From Streptomyces spororaveus (lineage in GTDB: Bacteria; Actinomycetota; Actinomycetes; Streptomycetales; Streptomycetaceae), in NCBI RefSeq assembly GCF_016755875.1, contig NZ_BNED01000005.1, positions 3,699,001 to 3,763,000 on the forward strand: a stretch of DNA of 64,000 nt. The letters run 5' to 3'. The notes under the pieces were generated by a model, which did not search any database, was not told the origin of the DNA, and was given only the letters and a program-made list of their open reading frames with translations. Both the position numbers and the translations under genes were made by a program. Shown here piece by piece: positions 43,901 through 55,682 of this stretch. Every line of letters begins with the position of its first letter. The stretch's first letter is position 1.

Positions 43901-45202
43901 ATGGACAACGGCAGAGGCGCGGGCGGCGGGATCGGCGCGGTGCTGCGGGCCCCGGTCGAGGGGCGGACCTGGCGGGAGTTCGGGTACCTGCTGATCGGGC
44001 TACCGCTGAGCACGCTGTACTTCTCGCTCGCCATCACCGGCGTGAGCCTCGGCGCCGGGCTGCTCGTCACCTTCCTCGGCGTTCCGGTCCTGGCGGGCGT
44101 GCTCGCCATGTGCCGCGGCTTCGGACATCTGGAGCGGGCCCGGGTGCGGGTGCTGCTCGGGGCGGACATCGCCGCCCCCGCGCCGATCCGGGCGAAGAAG
44201 GCCGGGCCGCTCGCCGCCATGGGTGCGCTGCTCAAGAGCGGGAGCGCCTGGCGGCACGTGCTGTACTCGGTCATCCACTTCCCGTGGGCGGTGTTCTCCT
44301 TCTGCCTGTCCCTGGTGCTGTGGGCGTGCGGGTGGGCGTACCTGCTGTACCCGCTGTGGTTCTGGGTCTTCCCGGCCTACACGAACCAGCCCGGTCTGCA
44401 GCTCTTCCAGAACGACGACTACACCTTCTACCTCGACTCGCCCGTCACGATCGCCCTGGCCAGCCTGGTCGGGCTGGTCATCACCCTCGCCACCCCCTGG
44501 GTGATCCGGGCCCTGACCACCGTCGACCGGGTCATCGTCGGCGGGCTGCTCGGGGCGTCCAGCCTGGCCACCCGCGTCAGCGAGCTGGAGTCCGACCGCG
44601 GAGTGGTCGTGGACACCGCAGCGGCCGACCTGCGGCGCATCGAGCGGGATCTGCACGACGGGGCGCAGGCCCGGCTGGTGGCGCTGGCGATGGATCTGGG
44701 GCTGGCGAAGGAGAAGCTGACCGAGGATCCGCAGGGGGCGGCCCGGATGGTGGACGAGGCGCACGGGGAGGTGAAGATCGCCCTCCAGGAGCTGCGGGAC
44801 CTGGCCCGCGGGATCCACCCGGCGGTGCTGACCGACCGGGGGCTGGACGCGGCGCTGTCGTCGGTGGCGGCGCGGTGCGCGGTGCCGGTACGGGTGGCCG
44901 TGGATCTGCCGGCCCGTCCCGCGGCGGCGATCGAGGGGATCGCGTACTTCACGGTCTCGGAGCTGCTGCAGAACGTCAGCAAGCACGCGCTCGCCCGTTC
45001 GGCCTCGGTGGACGTGTGGAAGTCCGGGGAGCGGCTGCTGATCCAGGTCGCCGACGACGGCCGGGGCGGTGCCGGACCGCGGCAGGGGACGGGTCTGGCG
45101 GGGCTGACCGAGCGGCTGGACGCGGTGGACGGGGTGCTGGTCGTCGACTCCCCCGCCGGGGGTGGGACGACGGTCACGGCCGAGCTGCCCTGGCGTCCGT
45201 AG
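43901..45202 (+). CDS. Sensor-domain histidine kinase 2
   Basis: A 433-aa paralogue of kinase 1. The sensor part has four TM segments (LLIGLPLSTLYFSLAITGVS, WAVFSFCLSLVLWACGWAYL, and a later pair near 175-200) plus an extra loop of about 30 residues (FPAYTNQPGLQLFQND...) that kinase 1 lacks. Phospho-His in IERDLHDGAQARLVALAM near 251; HATPase ELLQNVSKHAL, QVADDGRGGA. The different loop suggests a different signal feeding the same regulator. Confidence 0.88.
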   Translation: MDNGRGAGGGIGAVLRAPVEGRTWREFGYLLIGLPLSTLYFSLAITGVSLGAGLLVTFLGVPVLAGVLAMCRGFGHLERARVRVLLGADIAAPAPIRAKKAGPLAAMGALLKSGSAWRHVLYSVIHFPWAVFSFCLSLVLWACGWAYLLYPLWFWVFPAYTNQPGLQLFQNDDYTFYLDSPVTIALASLVGLVITLATPWVIRALTTVDRVIVGGLLGASSLATRVSELESDRGVVVDTAAADLRRIERDLHDGAQARLVALAMDLGLAKEKLTEDPQGAARMVDEAHGEVKIALQELRDLARGIHPAVLTDRGLDAALSSVAARCAVPVRVAVDLPARPAAAIEGIAYFTVSELLQNVSKHALARSASVDVWKSGERLLIQVADDGRGGAGPRQGTGLAGLTERLDAVDGVLVVDSPAGGGTTVTAELPWRP

Positions 45203-45223
45203 GGGGTGGAAGAGGCGTCGAGG

Positions 45224-45253
45224 GAAGGGCCGGGCCGGATGGCCCGGCCCTTC
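45224..45253 (+). terminator. Terminator of kinase 2
   Basis: A perfect 13-bp stem GAAGGGCCGGGCC/GGCCCGGCCCTTC with a 4-nt loop, 22 bases after the stop. Confidence 0.85.
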
Positions 45254-45425
45254 GCAACTCCCGGCGCGCGCGGCGGCCGTTTGCGGTATTCGACCGTCCG
45301 GTACGCGAAAACTCCCCTCGTACGGCGACCTGTTGTCGTGGCTCCGCCTTCACCAGGACTCAAGGCTGGGATGCTTGGCTGAGTCAGGTAGTGGATGAAC
45401 GAGTGGACGCGGGAGCTGCTGAGTC

Positions 45426-46097
45426 GTGGAAGACAGGGTGCGTGTGGTCATCGCCGAGGATTCAGTGCTGCTGCGTGAGGGCCTGACCCGGTTGCTGACC
45501 GACCGGGGGCATGACGTCGTGGCGGGCGTCGGGGACGCGGAGGCCCTGATCAAGACAGTGGCGGACCTGGCGGCCGAGGACGCGCTGCCGGATGTGGTGG
45601 TGGCGGACGTGCGGATGCCGCCGACCCACACCGACGAGGGCGTACGGGCGGCCGTACGGCTGCGCCGCGACCACCCCGGGATAGGTGTCCTCGTGCTGTC
45701 CCAGTACGTGGAGGAGCAGTACGCCACCGAACTGCTGGCCGGTTCCAGCACCGGGGTGGGGTATCTCCTCAAGGACCGGGTGGCCGAGGTGCGGGAGTTC
45801 CTGGACGCGGTGGTGCGGGTGGCCCGGGGTGGTACGGCGCTGGACCCCGAGGTCGTGGCCCAGCTGCTCGGCCGCAGCCGGAAGCAGGACGTACTGGCCG
45901 GCCTGACCCCGCGCGAGCGCGAGGTGCTGGGGCTGATGGCCGAGGGCCGGACGAATTCCGCCGTGGCGAAGCAGCTGGTCGTGAGCGACGGAGCGGTGGA
46001 AAAGCACGTCAGCAACATCTTCATGAAGCTGGGCCTTTCGCCGAGTGACGGGGATCACCGGCGAGTACTGGCCGTTCTCACCTATCTGAAATCTTGA
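45426..46097 (+). CDS. NarL/LuxR-family response regulator
   Basis: A 223-aa protein. Receiver domain with VVIAEDSVLLREGL (acidic pocket), phospho-acceptor Asp near 61 in VVVADVRMPP, and LLKDR (switch Lys). The C-terminal LuxR HTH is LTPREREVLGLMAEGRTNSA...VSDGAVEKHVSNIFMKLGL. Probably phosphorylated by the two upstream kinases. GTG start with a weak ribosome site. Its targets may include the kinases, nuo or kor genes; that is inference from position. Confidence 0.9.
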   Translation: MEDRVRVVIAEDSVLLREGLTRLLTDRGHDVVAGVGDAEALIKTVADLAAEDALPDVVVADVRMPPTHTDEGVRAAVRLRRDHPGIGVLVLSQYVEEQYATELLAGSSTGVGYLLKDRVAEVREFLDAVVRVARGGTALDPEVVAQLLGRSRKQDVLAGLTPREREVLGLMAEGRTNSAVAKQLVVSDGAVEKHVSNIFMKLGLSPSDGDHRRVLAVLTYLKS

Positions 46098-46101
46098 TCG
46101 A

Positions 46102-46116
46102 CTGACACTCTGTCAG
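46102..46116 (+). promoter_or_regulatory. CTGACA-TGTCAG inverted repeat before korA
   Basis: CTGACA and TGTCAG flank CTC, within a possible promoter (TTGATC at 46094, GATATG at 46116). A candidate operator for korAB; the evidence is weak. Confidence 0.3.
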
Positions 46117-46248
46117 ATATGGCATACCGGCAGGGCCGTCTCAAGGGGCGGTCCTACGGTCCAGAATGTGGCCGCTCCTGGGGGCCTGATCCCTGCCGAC
46201 GTAGGGTGGGTTCCGGGGGTGCCCACGCCTCGAAGGAGGTCCAGTTCA

Positions 46249-48184
46249 GTGACCAGCCAGGTCAGCAGCCCGGCCGAGCAGGCCGACGGGGCCGGGGGTG
46301 CGGTTGTCGGCGGACAGCGCACCCCGGAGAGTCCGGGCGGCAAGGAAGTGCGCCGCCTCGATCGTGTGATCATCCGATTCGCGGGTGACTCCGGTGACGG
46401 TATGCAGCTCACCGGTGACCGCTTCACCTCGGAAACGGCGTCCTTCGGGAACGACCTGTCGACGCTGCCGAACTTCCCCGCCGAGATCCGCGCCCCTGCC
46501 GGAACCCTCCCGGGCGTCTCCTCCTTCCAGCTCCACTTCGCCGACCACGACATCCTCACTCCGGGTGACGCCCCGAACGTGCTGGTGGCGATGAATCCGG
46601 CAGCCCTGAAGGCGAACATCGCGGACCTGCCGCGCGGCGCCGAGATCATCATCAATACGGATGAGTTCACCAAGCGCCCCATGGCCAAGGTCGGCTACGC
46701 CACGTCGCCGCTGGAGGACGGCTCCCTCGACGCGTACAGCCTGCACCCGGTACCGCTGACCACCCTGACGGTCGAGGCGCTGAAGGACTTCGGGCTCTCC
46801 CGCAAGGAGGCCGAGCGCAGCAAGAACATGTTCGCGCTGGGCCTGCTGTCGTGGATGTACCACCGGCCCACCGCGGGCACGGAGAACTTCCTGCGGCAGA
46901 AGTTCGCGAAGAAGCCCGAGATCGCCGAGGCGAACGTCGTCGCCTTCCGGGCCGGCTGGAACTTCGGGGAGACCACCGAGGACTTCGCGGTCTCCTACGA
47001 GGTCGCCCCCGCCACCCGCGCCTTCCCCACGGGCACCTACCGCAACATCTCGGGGAACCTGGCGCTCTCCTACGGTCTGGTCGCCGCGAGCCAGCAGGCC
47101 GATCTGCCCCTCTACCTGGGCTCCTACCCGATCACCCCGGCCTCGGACATCCTGCACGAGCTGTCGAAGCACAAGAACTTCGGCGTGCGGACCTTCCAGG
47201 CCGAGGACGAGATCGCCGGCATCGGCGCGGCGCTCGGCGCGGCCTTCGGCGGCGCCCTCGGGGTGACCACCACCTCCGGACCCGGCGTGGCGCTCAAGTC
47301 GGAGGCGATCGGCCTCGCGGTGTCACTGGAGCTTCCGCTGCTCATCGTGGACATCCAGCGCGGCGGCCCCTCCACCGGACTGCCGACCAAGACGGAGCAG
47401 GCGGACCTCCTCCAGGCCATGTACGGCCGCAACGGCGAGGCCCCCGTACCGATCGTGGCGCCGCGGACCCCTGCGGACTGCTTCGACGCCGCCCTCGACG
47501 CGGCCCGGATCGCGCTCACCTATCGGACCCCGGTCTTCCTGCTGTCCGACGGCTACCTCGCCAACGGATCCGAGCCCTGGCGGATCCCCGAGGTCGCCGA
47601 CCTGCCCGACCTGAAGGTCAAGTTCGCCACCGGCGCGAACCACACCCTCGCCGACGGCACCGAGGTGTTCTGGCCCTACAAACGGGACCCGGAGACCCTC
47701 GCCCGGCCCTGGGCCATCCCCGGCACCCCCGGCCTCGAACACCGCATCGGCGGTATCGAGAAGCAGGACGGCACCGGCAACATCTCCTACGACCCGGCCA
47801 ACCACGACCTCATGGTCCGCACCCGCCAGGCCAAGATCGACGGCATCCGGGTCCCCGACCTCGACGTCGACGACCCGGACGGCGCCACCACCCTGGTCCT
47901 GGGCTGGGGGTCCACCTACGGCCCCATCACCGCGGCCGTCCGCCGGCTGCGGAACGCCGGACTGCCCATCGCCCAGGCCCATCTGCGCCACGTCAACCCC
48001 TTCCCCGGGAATCTCGGCGCGGTCCTGGAGCGTTATCGCAAGGTAGTGGTGCCGGAGATGAACCTCGGGCAGCTCGCCACCCTGATCCGGGCGAAATACC
48101 TGGTCGACGCCCAGTCGTACAACCAGGTCAACGGAATGCCGTTCAAGGCGGAGCAGCTCGCCACGGTCCTCAAGGAGGCCATCG

Positions 48185-48192
<8 letters not shown>
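46249..48192 (+). CDS. korA: 2-oxoacid:ferredoxin oxidoreductase, fused gamma-alpha subunit
   Basis: A 647-aa protein. Residues about 35-210 are the gamma (POR/KOR) domain (RVIIRFAGDSGDGMQLTGDR, LPNFPAEIRAPAGTLPGVSS). The rest is the alpha domain (LYLGSYPITPASDILHELSK near 293, TFQAEDEIAGIGAALGAAFG, TTTSGPGVALKSEAIGLAVS, RGGPSTGLPTKTEQADL). With KorB it oxidises 2-oxoglutarate or a related acid to the acyl-CoA, reducing ferredoxin. AAGGAGGT lies eight bases before GTG 46249. It overlaps korB by 8 nt. Confidence 0.93.
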
Positions 48193-49270
<1,078 letters not shown>

Positions 49271-49287
49271 CGCGCGCGTCCGCACAC

Positions 49288-49326
49288 GACGGAGCCCGGA
49301 TCCTGTGCCAGGGTCCGGGCTCCGTC
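49288..49326 (+). terminator. Terminator of korAB
   Basis: A perfect 13-bp stem GACGGAGCCCGGA/TCCGGGCTCCGTC, 18 bases after korB. Confidence 0.85.
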
Positions 49327-49467
49327 GCGTCCGGCGCTCCCCGCGACGGGCCCCGGACCTCCCGGACGCCGAAAGATGTCATGAGTATCTCGCGATGACG
49401 GGCATGACATCCGGGCCGTACGGCGATACCGTCGTGAAAGTTGGCTGGAAGTCGTACAGGAGGCCCC

Positions 49468-50412
49468 GTGAAGGCAGAGAACGAGCAGCGCACGGGTTTG
49501 CTCTACGGATTCGGCGCCTACGGGATGTGGGGGCTGGTCCCCCTCTTCTGGCCGCTCCTCAAGCCCTCCGGGGCGATCGAGATCCTTGCCCACCGCATGG
49601 TGTGGTCCCTGGCCGTGGTCGGCCTGGCGCTCCTCGCGCTGCGCCGCTGGGGCTGGATACGGGAGCTGCTGCGCCAGCCCCGCAAGCTCGGCCTGACGGC
49701 GCTGGCCGCCACGGTGATCAGCGTGAACTGGGGCCTGTACATCTGGGCCGTCAACAACGAGCACGTGGTCGAGGCCAGCCTCGGCTACTTCATCAATCCC
49801 CTGGTCAGCATTGCCATCGGCGTGCTGGTGCTCGGCGAGCGGCTGCGCCGCGCGCAGTGGGTGGCCGTCGGCCTCAGCTTCCTCGCCGTCCTGGTGCTCG
49901 CCATCGGCTACGGGCGGCCGCCGTGGATCTCGCTGATCCTGGCCTTCTCCTTCGCCACGTACGGGCTGATCAAGAAGAAGCTCAACATGGGCGGCCTGGA
50001 GTCGCTGGCCGCCGAGACGGCCGTCCTGTTCCTGCCCGCCTTCGGATACGTCCTGTGGCTCGGCGCGCAGGGCCGGTCCACCTTCGCCTCGCACGGCGTC
50101 ACCCACTCGCTCCTGCTGGCCGCGACCGGGCTGGTCACGGCGATCCCGCTGGTGTTCTTCGGGATGGCCGCGATCCGGGTCCCGCTGTCCACCCTCGGGC
50201 TGCTCCAGTACATGGCCCCGGTCTTCCAGTTCGGGCTCGGCGTCCTGTACTTCCACGAGGCCATGCCGCCCGAGCGCTGGGCGGGCTTCTCCCTGGTGTG
50301 GGCCGCGCTGGTGATCCTCACCTGGGACGCGCTCCGTACGGCGCGGCGGTCGCGGGTCAGGCTGGAGGTGGCGTCGGCCGTCCTGGGGACACCGGCCCGC
50401 GAGCCCGCGTAA
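49468..50412 (+). CDS. rarD: RarD/EamA-family permease
   Basis: A 314-aa drug/metabolite-type transporter with about ten TM helices and two EamA halves: GFGAYGMWGLVPLFWPLLKP, NWGLYIWAVNNEHVVEASLG, YFINPLVSIAIGVLVLGERL and LQYMAPVFQFGLGVLYFHEA. These are hallmarks of the RarD subfamily. The substrate is not known. AGGAGG precedes the GTG start. A single-gene transcript flanked by terminators. Confidence 0.92.
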   Translation: MKAENEQRTGLLYGFGAYGMWGLVPLFWPLLKPSGAIEILAHRMVWSLAVVGLALLALRRWGWIRELLRQPRKLGLTALAATVISVNWGLYIWAVNNEHVVEASLGYFINPLVSIAIGVLVLGERLRRAQWVAVGLSFLAVLVLAIGYGRPPWISLILAFSFATYGLIKKKLNMGGLESLAAETAVLFLPAFGYVLWLGAQGRSTFASHGVTHSLLLAATGLVTAIPLVFFGMAAIRVPLSTLGLLQYMAPVFQFGLGVLYFHEAMPPERWAGFSLVWAALVILTWDALRTARRSRVRLEVASAVLGTPAREPA

Positions 50413-50513
50413 CGCCGCCCGCGAAGCCCGCGTCGTCGCCGCCCGCGAGCCGCGCGGCAGGGCGCCCCGCCGGGCTCGCACCGGCAAACCCCCCACACCC
50501 CCACACACACCCT

Positions 50514-50548
50514 CGATCCCCGGTACGGGCCACCCGTACCGGGGATCG
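50514..50548 (+). terminator. Terminator of rarD
   Basis: A 16-bp perfect stem (CGATCCCCGGTACGGG and its complement) with a 3-nt loop, followed by TCCGTTTTCC. Confidence 0.85.
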
Positions 50549-50627
50549 TCCGTTTTCCGAACCGGCCTGACCGGATTGTGGTCTTGACGGACAGTCATAC
50601 TCTCGCTGAACATCAGGCTCGCACTGA

Positions 50628-52013
<1,386 letters not shown>

Positions 52014-52100
52014 GCCTTCCGCCCCGCCGGTCCGCTTCCCTCGGGCTCCGGCATGATCCGAGCCCCGGCATGATCCGGTCCGGTCCGGTCGTGCCGGGGC

Positions 52101-52517
52101 TCAGGCGTCCTCGGCGCGCCCCTGCGACGACGCGTGCAGCGGTCCCTGGATACGGGCGCGCAGCTCCTCGGCCACGGCCGCGATGTCCGCGCGGCCCAGC
52201 TTCGCCGCCTCCACCAGGTCGCCGAGCTCCTCCGGCGAGGGCAGCTGCTCCGCCCCGGCCACCCTCAGGTACGAGCGGGTGGCGGCGGCCGCGTAGAACT
52301 CGTTCATCGGGGATTCCAGCGCGGGGCACACCGCGAGGGTGTGCAAAAACGCCGCGGCCCGCCACGCGGTGTCCGGGGCGGGCTGTTCGGGCACGAGGAC
52401 GAGGTCGTTCTGGTGCCGGGCGACCGCGGCGGCCACCCCGGAGGGATCCCACACGGCGGGATCGGACGGGAGATGGTGGGCCAGAGCCGTCCAGGCCCAC
52501 TCCATGGTGATCTTCAA
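52101..52517 (-). CDS. Fic-like toxin, degenerate active-site motif
   Basis: A 138-aa protein of the Streptomyces Fic/Doc-like toxin group: LKITMEWAWTALAHHLPSDP, AAAVARHQNDLVLVPEQP, AAFLHTLAVCPALESPMNEF, YAAAATRSYLRVAGAEQLPS. The canonical Fic motif HPFx(D/E)GN is not seen; the equivalent region is CPALESPMNEFYAAA. So AMP-transfer activity is doubtful. The TTG at 52517 overlaps the antitoxin stop (TTGA) and matches family N-termini; an ATG at 52505 is the alternative. Second gene of the pair. Confidence 0.72.
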   Translation of the reverse strand: MKITMEWAWTALAHHLPSDPAVWDPSGVAAAVARHQNDLVLVPEQPAPDTAWRAAAFLHTLAVCPALESPMNEFYAAAATRSYLRVAGAEQLPSPEELGDLVEAAKLGRADIAAVAEELRARIQGPLHASSQGRAEDA

Positions 52518-52717
52518 TTGCCGAACCGCTGCTGGAAGTAGCCCCAGTGGTCGGCGAACTCCTCTATGCCGGTGAGGAAGTTCTTCCGGTCCTCGTCGAG
52601 TTCGCGCTCCGTGACCTCGGTGATCAGCGCGGTGACCGTCGTCCCCAGGGCCGCCGCGCGCGCCTTCAGGCGTTCGTGGAACTCTTCGTCCAGGCGGATG
52701 GTGACGTGTCTCGACAT
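52514..52717 (-). CDS. Ribbon-helix-helix antitoxin
   Basis: A 67-aa protein: MSRHVTIRLDEEFHERLKAR is the N-terminal DNA-binding strand and first helix, AALGTTVTALITEVTERELD completes the RHH fold, and the C-terminus (RKNFLTGIEEFADHWGYFQQ) is the likely toxin-neutralising arm. It probably dimerises on the palindrome directly upstream and represses its own operon. The ATG at 52717 is internal to a longer frame whose upstream part covers the operator. Confidence 0.8.
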   Translation of the reverse strand: MSRHVTIRLDEEFHERLKARAAALGTTVTALITEVTERELDEDRKNFLTGIEEFADHWGYFQQRFGN

Positions 52718-52725
52718 GTCCAACA

Positions 52726-52749
52726 CCGTACAGCGGGTGTGCTGTACGG
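52726..52749. promoter_or_regulatory. Operator palindrome of the toxin-antitoxin operon
   Basis: CCGTACAGC and GCTGTACGG, perfect inverted 9-mers, are separated by 6 bp and end 9 bp before the antitoxin start. Spacing and position fit RHH autoregulation. Confidence 0.6.
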
Positions 52750-52824
52750 GGGAGCCGGAATGCCGCAAGGGTGGGCAGGGACACAGTCCCGGCCCACCCT
52801 CGCGCCGCTTGGTACCGCCGTCGG

Positions 52825-54045
52825 TTACTTGTTGGCGTCGGCCGCCTTCACCAGCGCGTCCTTGGTGACCGCGCCGACGTAGACCTTGCCGTCGTCCGTG
52901 ATCAGGGCGTTAACCACGCGGGTCGACAGGACCCGGCCCTCGCCGAACTTCCCGGTGACCTTGTCCCCGAGGGCGCCGAGGAACTGCTTGGCCTCCTTCG
53001 GGGCGTTCTTGTCGTTCTCCAGGTCCTTCAGGCTCCGGTTCACGCCCGAGTCGATCCGGGCGATGGTCGACCAGCCCTCGCCGAGCACCTTCACGTCGCC
53101 CTTGCCGCCCGGGCCGCCGGTCAGGCCGCCGAGGCCCGGGATGGACTCCAGCGCCTTCCAGTGCTCGTCGCCGCCGGCCTTGCCCTTGCCCGCCTCGTCC
53201 ACGCCCTCGGTCACCTTGGCGCCCTTGGGCGCGGTGAAGGAGAAGGTGTCCGCGGCCGGCTTGGCGAAGTCCACCTTGGTGAAGCCGGCGTCGACGATCG
53301 GCTTGCCGCCCTGGGCGGAGAGCAGCTGCACGCGCAGCGGCACGCCGTTCTTGGCGTCCACGGCGATCTGGACCGACCCGATCGTGGAGCCGCTCTGCTT
53401 GGGCTTGAGCACCAGCTGGTAGGCGTCGCGCCCGGCCACCTGCGCGGTGTCGCCGACGCTGACGTCCGTGGTGGGGCCGGCGGCCTTCAGGATCTCCTCG
53501 GCCATCTTCTGCGGCGAGGCGGCCAGCCGGTCGCCGGTCTTGTGCTCCTTGCCGCCGAGCTTGCCCTTGCCCTGACCGGCCTCGGCGTTCTTCTCGTGGA
53601 AGGCCTCGTTCGACTTGGAGTCGTAGCCCCAGACGTCGTCGCCGTTGTGGATGAGGCTGTACTCGTCCTTGCCGTCGAGGAAGGTCAGCCGCTGGCGGTC
53701 CGGGCCGTCGGCCGCGACGCGCAGGGTGTGGCTGCCGTTCGCCAGCTGGGCGACCTTGTCCTCCGGGTTGGCCGAACCGCCCGCCATGCCGGCGCCGCCG
53801 AGCAGCCCGCTCGCGATCTTCGGCAGCCCCAGGTCGGTGGTGATCCGGGCGGTGCCGGACAGCTGCTGCACGTCCGAGGCCGCGACCTTCTCGATGAGCT
53901 GCTGCGCCGTCACCTTCGGCAGGTCGGGCCCGCCGGCGTTGGCGAAGGCCGGGACCATCGCAACGGTCGCCGCGGCCACGCCCGCCACCGCTACCGGTAC
54001 GGCGTACCGGGCGGCCTTGCGGGAAGTCTTGGTGTTCGGTGCCAT
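52825..54045 (-). CDS. Exported LolA/RseB-like protein
   Basis: A 406-aa protein. Signal or anchor segment about 14-36 (AVPVAVAGVAAATVAMVPAF, AxA site). The body has the LolA/DUF2092-type half-barrel pattern: QQLIEKVAASDVQQLSGTAR, HTLRVAADGPDRQRLTFLDG, VWGYDSKSNEAFHEKN, AGRDAYQLVLKPKQSGSTIG, VPLRVQLLSAQGG. Such folds carry lipids or sense envelope stress (RseB). No lipobox is visible. AGGGCA precedes the ATG. A single gene; its partner is unknown. Confidence 0.8.
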   Translation of the reverse strand: MAPNTKTSRKAARYAVPVAVAGVAAATVAMVPAFANAGGPDLPKVTAQQLIEKVAASDVQQLSGTARITTDLGLPKIASGLLGGAGMAGGSANPEDKVAQLANGSHTLRVAADGPDRQRLTFLDGKDEYSLIHNGDDVWGYDSKSNEAFHEKNAEAGQGKGKLGGKEHKTGDRLAASPQKMAEEILKAAGPTTDVSVGDTAQVAGRDAYQLVLKPKQSGSTIGSVQIAVDAKNGVPLRVQLLSAQGGKPIVDAGFTKVDFAKPAADTFSFTAPKGAKVTEGVDEAGKGKAGGDEHWKALESIPGLGGLTGGPGGKGDVKVLGEGWSTIARIDSGVNRSLKDLENDKNAPKEAKQFLGALGDKVTGKFGEGRVLSTRVVNALITDDGKVYVGAVTKDALVKAADANK

Positions 54046-54203
54046 GTCAGTGCCCTGCCCTCTGTGTCGACTGCGGTGACCACCCGTGCCGCCGCGCTCA
54101 CCCGATCTGGTGGGGTTTGATGACTCCATCTGACCAAATCGGCGGCCCTGGGGCGTCAGTCCCCGGACGCAACTCGGCGTACGCCCGTGGGATGACATGA
54201 AAA

Positions 54204-54250
54204 GGGCCCTCCTCCCCCGACCCGTAGGGGTCGCCGGGATGGAAGGGCCC
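54204..54250 (-). terminator. Composite terminator of the polyprenyl synthase gene
   Basis: Outer GGGCCC/GGGCCC and inner CGACCC/GGGTCG pairings, followed on the reverse strand by TTTT. It begins 28 bases after the stop. Confidence 0.75.
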
Positions 54251-54278
54251 GTTCCGCAGGCGTGCCGCCGGACACCGG

Positions 54279-55289
54279 CTAGCCGGCGCGGTGCACCACC
54301 GCGTCGCAGAGCTCTTCGAGCGCCGACTTGGCGAAGCACTCCGGCAGCGGGGCCAGCATGGCCCGCGCGTCCTCGGCGTACTGGATGGTGTCGCGGCGGG
54401 CCCGCTCCAGGGCGGGGTGGGCCCGCAGCCGGGTGAGCACCTCGGCGTGGCGGGCGTCGTCCGTGAGGTCCCCGTCCAGGAGTTCCACGAGCTCCAGGTC
54501 GGCCGGGTCGCCGCCCTGGGCCGCCATCTCGCGCAGCCGCAGCACGGGCAGCGTCGGGATGCCCTCGCGCAGGTCGGTGCCGGGGGTCTTGCCGGACTCG
54601 TGCGCGTCGGAGGCGATGTCGAGGACGTCGTCGGCGAGCTGGAAGGCGGTGCCGAGCCGCTCGCCGTACTGGGTCAGGATGTCGACGACCGACTCGTCGG
54701 CGCCGGACATGAGCGCGCCGAAGCGGCCGGAGACCGCGATCAGCGAGCCGGTCTTGCCGGCGATGACGTCGAGGTAGTGGGCGACGGGGTCGCGGCCGTC
54801 GCGCGGGCCGGCCGTCTCCAGGATCTGGCCCGTCACCAGCCGCTCGAAGGCCTCCGCCTGGATGCGTACGGCCTCCGGCCCGAGGTCGGCCAGGATGTGC
54901 GAGGCACGGGCGAACAGGAAGTCACCCGTGAGGACCGCCACGGAGTTGCCCCAGCGGGCGTTGGCGCTCTCCACCCCGCGGCGGACGTCCGCCTCGTCCA
55001 TGACGTCGTCGTGGTAGAGCGTCGCGAGGTGCGTCAGCTCGACCACGACGGCGGACGGCACGATGCCGGGCGCGTAGGGATCACCGAAACGGGACGCGAG
55101 CATCACCAGCAGCGGCCGGAACCGCTTGCCTCCGGCCCGGACCAGGTGCTGTGCGGCCTCGGTGATGAAGGGGACTTCGCTCTTGGTGGCTTCCAGCAGA
55201 CCCGCCTCGACGGCGGCCAGTCCGGCCTGGACATCGGTCTCAAGAGCCTGGTCCCGCACGCTCAGTCCGAACGGCCCGACGACGGTCAC
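54279..55289 (-). CDS. Polyprenyl diphosphate synthase
   Basis: A 336-aa trans-prenyltransferase: GGKRFRPLLVMLASRFGD, first aspartate motif TLYHDDVMDEADVRRG near 94, GKTGSLIAVSGRFGA, and second aspartate motif FQLADDVLDIASDAHESGKT near 219. It condenses IPP with allylic diphosphates; the chain length (likely long-chain for menaquinone) is not decidable by eye. ACAGGAG lies eight bases before the GTG start. Confidence 0.9.
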   Translation of the reverse strand: MTVVGPFGLSVRDQALETDVQAGLAAVEAGLLEATKSEVPFITEAAQHLVRAGGKRFRPLLVMLASRFGDPYAPGIVPSAVVVELTHLATLYHDDVMDEADVRRGVESANARWGNSVAVLTGDFLFARASHILADLGPEAVRIQAEAFERLVTGQILETAGPRDGRDPVAHYLDVIAGKTGSLIAVSGRFGALMSGADESVVDILTQYGERLGTAFQLADDVLDIASDAHESGKTPGTDLREGIPTLPVLRLREMAAQGGDPADLELVELLDGDLTDDARHAEVLTRLRAHPALERARRDTIQYAEDARAMLAPLPECFAKSALEELCDAVVHRAG

Positions 55290-55682
55290 GAGGGGTACTC
55301 CTGTCTGCTGACGATCACGCTGACGATCACATGGATTGTCGATGTGTCGCTGCCATCACTCAAGCCAGCGTATCGGGTCTGTTTTCGATCACCGAGAGCG
55401 CCTTCCCGGCCACCACCCGCGCACTGTCCGATACACCCCGGTATGTTCTGGAAGAGACGAAACAACCGGAGAATGCGTCTTGCCCAGAACTATGACCGAT
55501 ATGGACGAGCCCGCGGATGCGCCGGCCGGCCGGCGGCCCGGGGACGGGCCCGGGCACCGCCGCCTCCGTCCCGGCGGTCCACGGGACCATGCTCCACCCC
55601 GGCTCCGTCCCCGGCGGATGGCTCGCCGACCGCATCCTCGGCGATGCACCCCGTCCACCAGGCGATTGGCGGCCGCGACCAG
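55290..55682. other. Gap between polyprenyl synthase and CocE-type hydrolase
   Basis: A 393-bp divergent intergenic region. Frames in it are broken and conflict with each other. A short peptide starting MTDMDEPADAPAGRRPG near 55492 has no support. It presumably carries promoters for both genes. Confidence 0.35.
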
